Below are positions 25,462-34,736 of a stretch of DNA of 64,000 bases, in pieces. The stretch's first letter is position 1; every line of letters begins with the position of its first letter. The notes under the pieces are model-generated. The model was not told the DNA's origin and searched no databases. It saw only the letters and a list, made by a program, of their open reading frames with translations. The DNA is from JAJPXC01 sp964520525 (GTDB lineage Bacteria; Bacteroidota; Bacteroidia; Bacteroidales; Muribaculaceae), in the NCBI GenBank assembly GCA_964520525.1, contig CAZFNR010000004.1, positions 65,346-129,345 on the forward strand. Reading direction: 5' to 3'. The translations under genes were made by a program, and so were the position numbers.

Positions 25462-26484
25462 TCAAGCATTATCAATGCCGCGGAGGCGGCGGTTAATGTT
25501 TGAGAGGAGTTTTATCATGCGGGGCATGGTTGCGTGGGTGGCGAATTTTATGCGTTGGGATAATGGGCGATTCTGCCAATACTTGTTTTTATTCCAGTCG
25601 GGGATTAGAGTGTTGATGCCGCGACGCACTTGCCTGATGCGGTCAGTTGCGACGTCGGTAAAGCGGTAAATCGCTCCGTAGATTGTGTGTACGAGGTATT
25701 GGTTGATAATCAAATAGTTGATTTCATCGGGGTATTTTTCATATATTCTGAGTCGGCGGAGATGTCCCAGCAGGGTTTCGGCTGATGAGATTCTGTCGAA
25801 GAAGCGGTAGTTGTCAGTCGAGCGCGTAACGGAGCTGTTGTCGATGCGGTAATGATACAGAGGATTGTTGATTTTTACAGTTTTTGAGGCTGACAGCTGT
25901 ATGGCGAGGGCGACGGCGTTGTCTTCATAAAACACACCTTCAGGAAAGTATAGATTGTTGTCGGTTATCAGTGAGCGACGATACATCGCGGTCCATACGG
26001 GGGTAGGGTGTAGGATGAGCCGCCGTTTAAGTAGTTGGGTTGACATATCAGCCGAATCACTTCCTAAGGGAGAGATTATGTTATGCAGGCCGTTTCGCGA
26101 GAATTGCGCGTAGTCGAAGAAAATGGCGTCGGCATCTGATTTGATGATAGCGTCGGCGCATTGTTTTAATGCGTTTATATCTAATCTGTCGTCAGCGTCG
26201 AGGAAGATTACATATTCACCTTTCGCGCTGGCGAGAGCGCGGTTTCTGCCCCCTCCCTGTTTGACATTTACCGGGGAGTCGATAACCTTTATCCGTTTGT
26301 CGGCTTGGGCATATCGATGGAGTATGCCGGATGAGTTGTCGGTTGAAGCGTCGTTGAAACATATCAATTCAAAATTCGCGTATGTCTGTGATATTACGCT
26401 GCCGATAGAGTCATCAAGAAAATCTTCGGCATTGTAAACAGGCATAATCACCGAGATTGATATTTTGCCGTTTAAATTCTCCAT
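25462..26484 (-). CDS. Family 2 glycosyltransferase
   Basis: A 340-residue GT-A enzyme. The nucleotide-sugar region is ISVIMPVYNAEDFLDDSIGS at residues 9-28, then FNDASTDNSSGIL, and the metal-binding DxD is LDADDRLD. The C-terminal ~130 residues are helical and basic, with no transmembrane helices, so it acts on the cytoplasmic face. Sugar and acceptor are unknown; it is not in a polysaccharide locus. A TAAATTTG box at 26516-26523 (minus) lies upstream. Confidence 0.9.
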   Translation of the reverse strand: MENLNGKISISVIMPVYNAEDFLDDSIGSVISQTYANFELICFNDASTDNSSGILHRYAQADKRIKVIDSPVNVKQGGGRNRALASAKGEYVIFLDADDRLDINALKQCADAIIKSDADAIFFDYAQFSRNGLHNIISPLGSDSADMSTQLLKRRLILHPTPVWTAMYRRSLITDNNLYFPEGVFYEDNAVALAIQLSASKTVKINNPLYHYRIDNSSVTRSTDNYRFFDRISSAETLLGHLRRLRIYEKYPDEINYLIINQYLVHTIYGAIYRFTDVATDRIRQVRRGINTLIPDWNKNKYWQNRPLSQRIKFATHATMPRMIKLLSNINRRLRGIDNA

Positions 26485-26515
26485 GTCATAAGACCGTTTG
26501 GTATGAGCGACTCAA

Positions 26516-26523
26516 CAAATTTA
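26516..26523 (-). promoter_or_regulatory. -7 box upstream of the glycosyltransferase
   Basis: Minus-strand TAAATTTG, 32 bases before the ATG at 26484, matching TAnnTTTG; no clear -33 element. Confidence 0.4.
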
Positions 26524-26558
26524 AGATAAATATTTAGAATAGGAAAATCGTGACTGAC

Positions 26559-26586
26559 AAAGGCGCGGCCAGATAGCCGCGCCTTT
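26559..26586 (-). terminator. Terminator hairpin of the nadA-to-unknown-protein gene run
   Basis: AAAGGCGCGGC (26559-26569) pairs perfectly with GCCGCGCCTTT (26576-26586) around a 6-base loop. The minus-strand side ends in only three T. It lies 38 bases after the minus-strand stop at 26624. Confidence 0.7.
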
Positions 26587-26623
26587 ATTCGCATTATAGA
26601 ATGTCAATGGTTATTTCGTGATT

Positions 26624-27151
26624 TCAGAGCATGGCAAGCGCGCGCAGCTCTTCGACAACCTCGCTCCGTGTCAAACTGCGCCGCTCCGATAGAGTGCGAG
26701 CGAAGTCGCTGGCGACTGCTTGGACACCTGAGTGGTTAAATAGCCGATGAAGATAGTTGTAGCTTTTGACAAACATACCGTTTATTTCATCGTCGTCAAG
26801 CGAACAGGTTTCGCGTCCCTCGGCAACGGCTAACTCCATCATCGCTTTGCGCATATCGTCGCTAATGGTCGCGTGACGACACACATAGTGCCGGCACATG
26901 ACGTTTGAAATCATCATGGCGATAGATAGCTGGAAGTGGCGCAATATTTCGTTCCAAGCAATTTTAGCCGAAAGCCTCGGATTGCCTGAAAAGTAGTATT
27001 CGGAAGTGAATTTCACCGAGTAGCCCGGGTCGGTGTCAAGCGATAAAGAGTCGAGCAACTCCTCGCTATCGAGGGCTACAATCCCGATAGCCATACCGGT
27101 GACACCGTAACATTTGTCGTTTTCGTCGGTATATTTCAAACTTGTTTTCAT
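26624..27151 (-). CDS. Conserved hypothetical protein
   Basis: A 175-residue, mostly helical cytosolic protein. The N-terminal part contains YGVTGMAIGIVALDSEELLDS, followed by a YYFSGNPRLSAKIAWNEIL segment, two Cys/His-containing positions (CRHYVCRH) and an acidic C-terminal half ending in a leucine-rich helix. I do not recognise the family. CRHYVCRH could bind a metal but is within a helix-like segment. It is 34 bases after the PorZ-like gene, last of a five-gene minus-strand run. Confidence 0.65.
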   Translation of the reverse strand: MKTSLKYTDENDKCYGVTGMAIGIVALDSEELLDSLSLDTDPGYSVKFTSEYYFSGNPRLSAKIAWNEILRHFQLSIAMMISNVMCRHYVCRHATISDDMRKAMMELAVAEGRETCSLDDDEINGMFVKSYNYLHRLFNHSGVQAVASDFARTLSERRSLTRSEVVEELRALAML

Positions 27152-27185
27152 CTATGCAAATCAATTATTGACGGTAGCCCGCAAA

Positions 27186-29681
27186 TTAATTCACCACAAG
27201 AATTTTTGTTACCGCTCCCTGGGTGTTTACCCCTTCGCCGCTTTTTGAAGCGTAGACATAGTAAACGCCGGTGCGGACACGTTCACCGTTACGGTTGCAA
27301 CCATCCCAAGTTACCATACCTCCTTCTGACACAGTGTCGAGGAATACGCTTCCCGACGCGTCGGCTATTTTCACTCGGGAGCCGTCAATCAGACCTTTGA
27401 CAGTAATCCAACCGGTGTAGCCTGGGCGGACGGGGTTGGGGAACGCGTAGACATTGGAGTAGTCGTCGGCACCCGGCGCGACCTTGCTGTTGTAGCGGAA
27501 GACACCGTCGGGGGTTGCGACAAACAGGTCGCTTCCATTCAAGTCGCAAGCGAGCGCGTATATGCAGTTGTCGGTCAATACACTGTTGTCGATGTCGTGG
27601 CTTTCGATGATCTCATCACCGTTGTCACTTATATAGAACAGACCTGATGACTGGGTACCGGCCCATTTTCTGTTAGCGCCGTCAACAGCGAGCGACAACA
27701 CTTGCTGTGTATCGAGAAGATAGTCGGCAAATCCCGAACCGTCATTACGCGGCACCTTTATACGGTTGAACAACATGTTGGGGTTGGTAGCCTCAGTCGG
27801 GTTTGAAATTTCGACGATGCCGTTGGCTGTCCCTATCCATACCTTGCCGTCGAGCCCCTCAACTATTGATGTCGCGCGGCCTTGAGTGATTTCCTTGCCA
27901 TCCTGGTCAGACCATTTTTCCCAAATGTAGTATGTGTCGTCATCGAAACTTTCTGTACCTTTTGTGTTGTAAGCGAGGAGCCGCGTGCCATAGGTGCCGT
28001 CGAGGACGAATACCATGTTTGATTTTTCGCAAATAAGTATTCTCGAATCGAAAGATGAGCCTAAATTGTTGATTGGCAATCTAATCCAATCGGATGCTGT
28101 GACAGTTTCCTTTTTACGGGCTGCGGCGGGCAAAACGTGAATCGGATATTCAGTATCCGACGCTACTAATTTACCATTTATGCACCACAAATTGCCGAAT
28201 CTGTCAAATGCCATCGCGGGAACCGCTACAAAATTTCCATTCTTGTTATCGTAGTAGAAAGTAGAGTTGTCAGTGTAGTAGTGAGCGGCCTCCACATATT
28301 CACCATCGGCGTTTTTTGTCAGTTTAAAAATGCCCTCCCATAAACTGGCGGCATAGTATGTGTCGGGGTCGTCGGGGTCCTCCGCGACATCGCAGACATC
28401 TCTTATGGTATTTTCATTGGGACATGGAGCTTTTTCGTTTAGTTTCGTCACGTCGTATGTTGTCGCGTCAATGAATTTTCCTTTGTCATATATAGATGTG
28501 CGCTGAAGCCACCATGTGTTTGTTCCTAATATATTTGATTTCGTTACCTGATTGATATACAATCGATTTGAGGGTGAAAACTTCATTTTATCGGCTTGAC
28601 GCATATTCAGCGAATTGAGCGTGAAGTAATCATTTTTGACCGTTGCTGGAGATGTTGTTATGTCAAATTGCGCTATACCGTTACTATTGGCGGTCCATAA
28701 AGATGAGGGACCGTCGTACATCGCGATAGCCTGATCAGCGAGTGGGGATGATAAAGCGACAGTTTCAACGGTACCGTCGGTATTTATATATACCAATTCA
28801 TTGTCACCTTTGGCAAAATATCGTCCATCTTTAAGCATTGTCGGATAATCCACCGATTTTTCGTAGAGCCATTCCATCTTGGCAGTACGTTTTTCAAAGT
28901 TTAGTTCTACACACGACAGTTGAAAGTTACTTCTATCTCTGCGCGCTCTCACAATAACCTTGTTGTCTTTTAGATTGCGCAATGAATTAGAATAACCTTG
29001 CCAACCGTCATTCCAGGGGAAATTTTTGAACTTATCCAGGCTGTTCACACGCTCCTTGAGCGATATGTAACACATAACCCCTATCTTGTCTTTCGGATAA
29101 TTACTATCATCACTAAGAGTCACCAAGTAATCACCGACAACGGCGAGGGTTTTAACCGCCGCTTTGTATATGCCAGAATCCACCACATAGTGATCCTTAT
29201 CATCAAAAATCACTATTCCGAATGCGGTAGCCACATAAATTCTGTTGTTGGCGAACGCAACATCATTGATTGTTTTTGACGTGGTTAACACAGCGTCTTT
29301 GATGTCGGGCATATTCACAATTTTTCCATCATCATACAGGAGGTCGATGTTGCCCGATTCGTATGCAATCAGAAGATATTTGTTTGAATAGTTGTACCAA
29401 ATACCTTTCACACTGCTGTCGCTCAATTTGTTGATAGCGGAGTAGGCGTAAGTTTCCTGTGTGTCTTTATCATAAGAGAACAGACCGTTCTGTGACACAT
29501 AGTAGACATGACGGGGAGTATCGACAATCCTATATCCTGTAAATGGGTCTTTCAACGCATCGTTTCCATAGGTTGAAACACCGTCGAAGGTGTTAAACAG
29601 TTCCCACTCTCCCACAGCGAGCTGGGCGTTAGAAACCAACGGTAAGGCTGCTATCAGTATGGCTAATAATCTATTTATCAT
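27186..29681 (-). CDS. PorZ-like beta-propeller protein (type IX secretion system)
   Basis: An 831-residue secreted protein with a signal peptide (MINRLLAILIAALPLVSNAQ). The body is built of many short propeller blades with NGLFSYDKDT, ANNRIYVATAFGIVIFDD, KVWIGTANGIVEIS, RKWAGTQSSGLFYIS and DLFVATPDGVFRY, as in two-component-regulator propellers. The C terminus (from about residue 735, YAFPNPVRPGYTG to KILVVN) is a FlgD/type-IX-sorting-like beta domain. This order, two propellers plus a C-terminal sorting domain, matches PorZ, part of the attachment complex that anchors type IX cargo to A-LPS. Assignment is by architecture. Confidence 0.72.
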   Translation of the reverse strand: MINRLLAILIAALPLVSNAQLAVGEWELFNTFDGVSTYGNDALKDPFTGYRIVDTPRHVYYVSQNGLFSYDKDTQETYAYSAINKLSDSSVKGIWYNYSNKYLLIAYESGNIDLLYDDGKIVNMPDIKDAVLTTSKTINDVAFANNRIYVATAFGIVIFDDKDHYVVDSGIYKAAVKTLAVVGDYLVTLSDDSNYPKDKIGVMCYISLKERVNSLDKFKNFPWNDGWQGYSNSLRNLKDNKVIVRARRDRSNFQLSCVELNFEKRTAKMEWLYEKSVDYPTMLKDGRYFAKGDNELVYINTDGTVETVALSSPLADQAIAMYDGPSSLWTANSNGIAQFDITTSPATVKNDYFTLNSLNMRQADKMKFSPSNRLYINQVTKSNILGTNTWWLQRTSIYDKGKFIDATTYDVTKLNEKAPCPNENTIRDVCDVAEDPDDPDTYYAASLWEGIFKLTKNADGEYVEAAHYYTDNSTFYYDNKNGNFVAVPAMAFDRFGNLWCINGKLVASDTEYPIHVLPAAARKKETVTASDWIRLPINNLGSSFDSRILICEKSNMVFVLDGTYGTRLLAYNTKGTESFDDDTYYIWEKWSDQDGKEITQGRATSIVEGLDGKVWIGTANGIVEISNPTEATNPNMLFNRIKVPRNDGSGFADYLLDTQQVLSLAVDGANRKWAGTQSSGLFYISDNGDEIIESHDIDNSVLTDNCIYALACDLNGSDLFVATPDGVFRYNSKVAPGADDYSNVYAFPNPVRPGYTGWITVKGLIDGSRVKIADASGSVFLDTVSEGGMVTWDGCNRNGERVRTGVYYVYASKSGEGVNTQGAVTKILVVN

Positions 29682-29719
29682 TTATGTTTACTGTTTTTCT
29701 GGGTTATTTTATGTTATTT

Positions 29720-30307
29720 TTATAAGGTTGCCATTTTATTCAACAATGCCTCGACAGCCCGGCGGCGATGGCTTATCGCGTTTTTTTCAGAATCAGTCAT
29801 CTCGGCAAAAGTCTTAGGGCTGTCGACAGGTCGGAACACCGGGTCATATCCGAAACCGTTTTGCCCTGACGGCTCAATCGCAATCACACCGTTGACCACA
29901 CCATCGACTATCACCTCCTTGTCGCCGAGCAGAAGTGCGATAACCGTGCGGAAACGCGCCGACCTGTCGGTAATTCCATTCATTTTGTCAAGGAGAAGTC
30001 TCATGTTGGCCTCGGAGTCATGGCCGGGGCCTGCGTAGCGGGCTGAATAGACACCCGGCTCACCATCAAGCGCCTCCACTTCAAGGCCGGTATCGTCGGC
30101 GAAACAGTCAAATCCGTATTTTTCCTTGATGTAGCGGGCTTTTAGAAGTGCGTTACCTTCAAGAGTCGATGCCGTTTCGGGTATGTCATCATGACAATTA
30201 ATGTCACTGAGCGACAACACATTATATTTGTCTCCAATCATCATTCTGATTTCATGGAGCTTGTGCCCGTTGTTTGTGGCAAAAACTATCGACGGTAACT
30301 TATTCAT
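29720..30307 (-). CDS. rdgB: Non-canonical purine NTP pyrophosphatase (RdgB/HAM1)
   Basis: A 195-residue enzyme that hydrolyses dITP/XTP to keep them out of DNA and RNA. Motifs: IVFATNNGHKLHEIRMM at the N terminus, FADDTGLEVEALDGEPGVYSAR (active-site Asp), GEPGVYSARYAG and GQNGFGYDPVF, then SHRRRAVEAL at the C terminus. Normal length. It lies between leuS and the PorZ-like gene, 38-45 bases from each. Confidence 0.96.
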   Translation of the reverse strand: MNKLPSIVFATNNGHKLHEIRMMIGDKYNVLSLSDINCHDDIPETASTLEGNALLKARYIKEKYGFDCFADDTGLEVEALDGEPGVYSARYAGPGHDSEANMRLLLDKMNGITDRSARFRTVIALLLGDKEVIVDGVVNGVIAIEPSGQNGFGYDPVFRPVDSPKTFAEMTDSEKNAISHRRRAVEALLNKMATL

Positions 30308-30352
30308 AGCAAACGTATAGCAATTGAATAAACGAGAAAACCGCTTGTTTTA

Positions 30353-33124
30353 TTATACCACTACGATGTTGACAATCTTGCCGGGGACTACTATTATTTT
30401 TTTGACAGTCTTGCCTTCAAGCCATTTAGCCGCGCCCTCGTTGGTCAACGCCGCTTTCTCAACCTCTTCTTTGGGCATATCGACGGGGAGGGTGATATTG
30501 AAGCGGGCCTTGCCGTTGAACGACACTGCATAGGTTGCGTTGTCCTCTTTGAGATATTGCTCGTCACATACCGGCCACTTCGCGTCGCACACCGTTGTGT
30601 CATGACCAAGGTCGTGCCAAAGTTGTTCGCAAATATGCGGAGCGAACGGCGCAAGCACCACCACAAGTTTCTCAAATATCTCCCGCGAGTGGCACTTATC
30701 GGCTGTCAGCTCGTTGACACATATCATAAAAGCACTTATGGATGTGTTGTATGAGAAATTTTCGATGTCGGCTGTCACCTTCTTTATCAGTTTGTTAATG
30801 GCTTTCAGAGCGGGTTTAGAAGGGGTTTCGTCGGTGACAAGGAAATTGTCGGCTTTATAGAACAGCGACCACATTTTTTTGAGAAAACGGTTCACGCCGT
30901 CAATGCCGTTAGTGTCCCACGGTTTGCTCTGTTCGAGCGGTCCGAGGAACATCTCGTAAAGACGCAGGGTGTCGGCACCATATTTGTCGACAATGTCATC
31001 GGGATTAACAACATTGAACATCGATTTCGACATTTTCTCAACGGCATATCCACACACATATTTTCCGTCTTCCAAAATGAACTCGGCTGTTGCGAACTCA
31101 GGGCGCCAGTTTTTGAATTTTTCAATATCGAGGATATCGTTGGCTACGATGTTGACATCAACATGAATCGGTGTGGTGTCATAATCTTTTTTCAAATTAT
31201 ACGACACGAATCGGTTTGTGTCCTTGATGCGGTAAACAAAGTTACTGCGGCCTTGAATCATACCTTGGTTAATCAGTTTCTTGAAAGGCTCGTCCTCACA
31301 CACCTCGCCGAGGTCATAGAGGAATTTGTTCCAGAAACGGCTATATATGAGGTGTCCGGTGGCGTGTTCCGTACCACCGATATAAAGGTCAACATTACGC
31401 CAGTATTCGTTTGCTTCTTTCGACACCAGGGCATTGTTGTTGCGTGGGTCCATGTAACGTAGATAGTAGGCTGACGACCCCGCAAAACCGGGCATGGTGT
31501 TAAGCTCTATGGGGTATCCCTCGCCTGTAATCCAGTTTTTGGCTCGCCCGAGCGGCGGCTCGCCCGATTCAGTGGGTAGATATTTGTCAACCTCGGGAAG
31601 AAGAAGCGGGAGTTTTTCAATGTCCATCATGTTGGGTATGCCATCCTTATAATAAACCGGGAATGGCTCTCCCCAATAACGCTGGCGGCTGAAAATGGCG
31701 TCGCGGAGGCGATAGTTAACCTTCACTTTTCCTATGCCTTTTTCTTCTATATACTTTTTAGTGGCTGCGATGGCGTCTTTCACATCAAGGCCGTTTAGCG
31801 AGAAATCGGCATTGGCTGAATTAATCATTTTACCCGCTTTGGCATCAAAACTTTCCTCGCTGACATCGGCACCCTCAATCAACGGTATTATAGGAAGATT
31901 GAAATGCCGGGCGAAAGCATAATCGCGGCTATCATGAGCGGGGACTGCCATGATAGCTCCTGTCCCATAGCCTGCGAGAACATAATCACTAACCCACACG
32001 GGTATTTTCTCGCCTGTGAGGGGATTGACCGCATAGGCACCTGTGAACACACCTGTGACTTTTTTGTCAATCATGCGCTCGCGCTCTGTCTTGTGTTTGA
32101 TAGCGGCAATATATTGAGCTACGGCATCTTTCTGCCGGGAAGTAGTCACCATGTCGACATAAACGCTCTCGGGGGCTAACACCATGAATGTGACACCAAA
32201 CACAGTGTCGGCACGAGTAGTGAATATCTCAAGCTCAACATCGCTGTCGGCTATCTTAAATTTCATTTCTGCACCCTCGGAGCGGCCAATCCAGTTGCGC
32301 TGTGTTTCTTTAAGCGAATCGGTCCAGTCAATTTTTTCCAAACCATCGAGCAAACGCTGCGCATAGGCCGACACTCTTAGACACCACTGATACATTAATT
32401 TTTGCTCTACAGGGTAACCTCCGCGTATCGACAGCCCTTCACTCACCTCGTCGTTGGCGAGGACTGTTCCGAGTTTAGGACACCAATTGACCATGGTGTT
32501 GCCGAGATAAGCTATACGATAGTTCATCAACAGGTCGCTCTTTTCTTTTTCGCTCATCTTGTTCCATTGGGCGGCGGTAAAGTCAAGTTCCTTTGAAGCT
32601 GCGGCAGTAAGGGAATCGGTGCCATGCTTTTCAAGATGAGCAATCAGATTTTCGATAGGCTGAGCCTTATTTATGGCAGTGTCGTAGTAGGAGTTGAACA
32701 TCTTAATAAACGCCCACTGAGTCCATTTGTAATATTCGGGGTCGCAGGTTTTTATTTCACGCGACCAGTCATAGCAAAAACCTATTTTGTCGAGTTGCTC
32801 ACGGTAGCGGGCTATGTTTTTGCGCGTGGTGACCTCAGGATGCTGCCCCGTCTGTATGGCGTATTGCTCAGCCGGAAGGCCATAAGCGTCATAACCCATC
32901 GGATGAAGCACGTTATAACCCTGCAGACGTTTGTAACGAGAGAAAATATCGCTTGCAATGTAGCCCAGCGGATGTCCGACGTGCAGACCCGCGCCCGAGG
33001 GGTAGGGGAACATATCGAGCACATAGTATTTAGGACGCCCGTTGTCAATATCTACTTTATAAGTATTGTCATCTTTCCATCGCTGCTGCCAGCGGCTCTC
33101 TATATCTTTGTGATTATATTCCAT
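30353..33124 (-). CDS. leuS: Leucyl-tRNA synthetase LeuS
   Basis: A 923-residue class I synthetase charging tRNA-Leu. The HIGH motif is FPYPSGAGLHVGHPLGY (residues ~38-54) and the KMSKS motif is VEKMSKSMFNVVNPDDIV at about residue 695. The CP1 editing domain (TRADTVFGVTFMVLAPE, YGTGAIMAVPAHDSRDYAFA) is intact with its Thr-rich and catalytic Asp motifs. The C-terminal anticodon and LeuS-specific domains are present. Somewhat longer than the E. coli enzyme (860), as usual in Bacteroidota. Second in the minus-strand nadA-leuS-rdgB run. Confidence 0.98.
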   Translation of the reverse strand: MEYNHKDIESRWQQRWKDDNTYKVDIDNGRPKYYVLDMFPYPSGAGLHVGHPLGYIASDIFSRYKRLQGYNVLHPMGYDAYGLPAEQYAIQTGQHPEVTTRKNIARYREQLDKIGFCYDWSREIKTCDPEYYKWTQWAFIKMFNSYYDTAINKAQPIENLIAHLEKHGTDSLTAAASKELDFTAAQWNKMSEKEKSDLLMNYRIAYLGNTMVNWCPKLGTVLANDEVSEGLSIRGGYPVEQKLMYQWCLRVSAYAQRLLDGLEKIDWTDSLKETQRNWIGRSEGAEMKFKIADSDVELEIFTTRADTVFGVTFMVLAPESVYVDMVTTSRQKDAVAQYIAAIKHKTERERMIDKKVTGVFTGAYAVNPLTGEKIPVWVSDYVLAGYGTGAIMAVPAHDSRDYAFARHFNLPIIPLIEGADVSEESFDAKAGKMINSANADFSLNGLDVKDAIAATKKYIEEKGIGKVKVNYRLRDAIFSRQRYWGEPFPVYYKDGIPNMMDIEKLPLLLPEVDKYLPTESGEPPLGRAKNWITGEGYPIELNTMPGFAGSSAYYLRYMDPRNNNALVSKEANEYWRNVDLYIGGTEHATGHLIYSRFWNKFLYDLGEVCEDEPFKKLINQGMIQGRSNFVYRIKDTNRFVSYNLKKDYDTTPIHVDVNIVANDILDIEKFKNWRPEFATAEFILEDGKYVCGYAVEKMSKSMFNVVNPDDIVDKYGADTLRLYEMFLGPLEQSKPWDTNGIDGVNRFLKKMWSLFYKADNFLVTDETPSKPALKAINKLIKKVTADIENFSYNTSISAFMICVNELTADKCHSREIFEKLVVVLAPFAPHICEQLWHDLGHDTTVCDAKWPVCDEQYLKEDNATYAVSFNGKARFNITLPVDMPKEEVEKAALTNEGAAKWLEGKTVKKIIVVPGKIVNIVVV

Positions 33125-33161
33125 TGCTTATTTATACTTTTATGTGTAAAGAAATTCAATT

Positions 33162-34118
33162 TTATTTAGACAACTCAAGCATTTTGACTATCGGTTGTCG
33201 CGCCCTATCTATTATAGTGGCGTCGACCTCAATAGCCGGCGACATATCACGCAGACAATCGCGCAACTTCTCAATGGTGTTAAGTTTCATGAAATTGCAA
33301 TCGTTGCAGGCGCAAGAACTGTCGTTGGGAGGTAGAGGAATGAATGTTTTTTCGGGACACTCTTTTTTCATCTGGTGGAGGATACCGCTCTCGGTAGCCA
33401 CTATAAACTCTTTGTCGCCGCTTTCTTTGGCATATTTTAGCAATGCCGCGGTAGACCCCACTACATCAGCCAAAATCAACAGAGTTTTCTTACATTCGGG
33501 ATGTGCGAGTACTTTAGCGACGGGATGCTGTTTTTTCAGTTCCACAAGTTTCTCAATCGAAAATTGCTCATGTACGTGACAGGCACCGTTCCATACCAAC
33601 ATATGCCGCCCGGTGACACTGTTGATGTAGTTACCGAGATTTCTATCGGGTCCGAATATGATTTTTTCATCGGGAGGCAGCGTGTCGACAACCGCTTTTG
33701 CGTTGGAAGATGTTACCACAATATCGGTCAAGGCTTTCACCGCTGCCGAGGTGTTGACATAGCTTATCACCGTGTGGCCGGGATGAGCGTCGATAAACGC
33801 TTTGAACTCCTGCGGAGGGCAACTGTCGGCAAGGGAGCAACCGGCATTTATATCTGGCACGAGCACCGTCTTCTCCGGGCACAGAATCTTGACAGTCTCC
33901 CCCATGAAATGCACTCCACACATCACCACAACCGGCTGGGTAAGTTTGGTGGCAATCTGGGCGAGAGCGAGGCTGTCGCCAATAAAGTCGGCCAAATCCT
34001 GAATCTCACCCTTTTGATAGTAGTGACCGAGAATAACAGCGTTTTTCTCTTTTTTCAATCGCAGAATCTCCTCCTTCAAATCTTCGGTCTTGACATCTGC
34101 ATAATTGTCGACATTCAT
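33162..34118 (-). CDS. nadA: Quinolinate synthase NadA
   Basis: A 318-residue [4Fe-4S] enzyme condensing iminoaspartate and dihydroxyacetone phosphate to quinolinate, the step after NadB (encoded at 1.4-2.9 kb). Cluster-ligand cysteines are seen in VVMCGVHFMGE, WNGACHVHE and CACNDCNFMKLNT. Other conserved pieces: VILGHYYQKGEIQDLADFIG, PDINAGCSLADSC, and ATESGILHQM. Normal length. It is the first gene left of the AT-rich origin-like gap and reads away from it. Confidence 0.97.
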   Translation of the reverse strand: MNVDNYADVKTEDLKEEILRLKKEKNAVILGHYYQKGEIQDLADFIGDSLALAQIATKLTQPVVVMCGVHFMGETVKILCPEKTVLVPDINAGCSLADSCPPQEFKAFIDAHPGHTVISYVNTSAAVKALTDIVVTSSNAKAVVDTLPPDEKIIFGPDRNLGNYINSVTGRHMLVWNGACHVHEQFSIEKLVELKKQHPVAKVLAHPECKKTLLILADVVGSTAALLKYAKESGDKEFIVATESGILHQMKKECPEKTFIPLPPNDSSCACNDCNFMKLNTIEKLRDCLRDMSPAIEVDATIIDRARQPIVKMLELSK

Positions 34119-34736
34119 TATTATATTTCTGAATTTTTCTTTTTGAAAAAATCTTTCTTATGTTTGTTTATATAGACTGTTGATAACCGCTATAACTTTT
34201 TGCCATAAAAGTTGCGTATTAACTTATAAATATCTCATAAACACTACCGACATATTTATTAACATCAGTTGCGTTTGATATTTAGGCTTTTAAGGTAGTT
34301 ATCAACATTGTGTTTACAACTTGCAAAGTTAATAACTTTCACTCATTTTTGCTACTGATAACTCTACTTTTCCCGGTTGATAAAGCGGTTAAATCTTAAT
34401 GTTAACTTATTTTGCGGTTTCCACATGGTGATTTGATAGCGGAAAAAATAGATAAAGCAAATTAAGTTGTAAAAAACTGTCTAAAAGTTATTGAAGGTTA
34501 TGAACACTGTTATCAACATATGGTAATAAAGATATAAAAGCATTTATAATAGAGTTACGATGCGGTAATTTATAAGAGTTGCCGGATAGACGGCGGCAAT
34601 AAAAAAGGGTGTCAATTCAAGGCTCTAAAATGAAATTTTGGATAAAAGGCGGGAAAACAGTAACTTTGCGATAATTTTAGAGAAGAATCTCTTATAGTGT
34701 TTTTTTCTCAATTTAAATTCTGAAAAAACAGTTGTT
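34119..34736. other. oriC: Candidate chromosomal replication origin (AT-rich intergenic region with DnaA-box-like 9-mers)
   Basis: A 618-base gap without a gene, visibly AT-rich. TTATCAACA, one base from the DnaA box TTATCCACA, occurs at 34299-34307 and 34510-34518, and inverted at 34178-34186. Variants are TTATTAACA at 34256-34264 and GGTTGATAA at 34375-34383. The nadA and lysS runs diverge from it, and sampled stretches of the plus strand are C-rich to the left and G-rich further right, as expected around an origin. A TAACTTTG box on the minus strand (34324-34331) may serve nadA with a 200-base leader. No gene such as dnaA is adjacent, so the call is inference. Confidence 0.5.
34637..34668 (+). 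promoter_or_regulatory. Promoter of lysS
   Basis: TTTG at 34637-34640 and TAACTTTG at 34661-34668 with a 20-base spacer, a full match to the Bacteroidota consensus; the leader before the lysS ATG would be about 60 bases. Confidence 0.8.
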
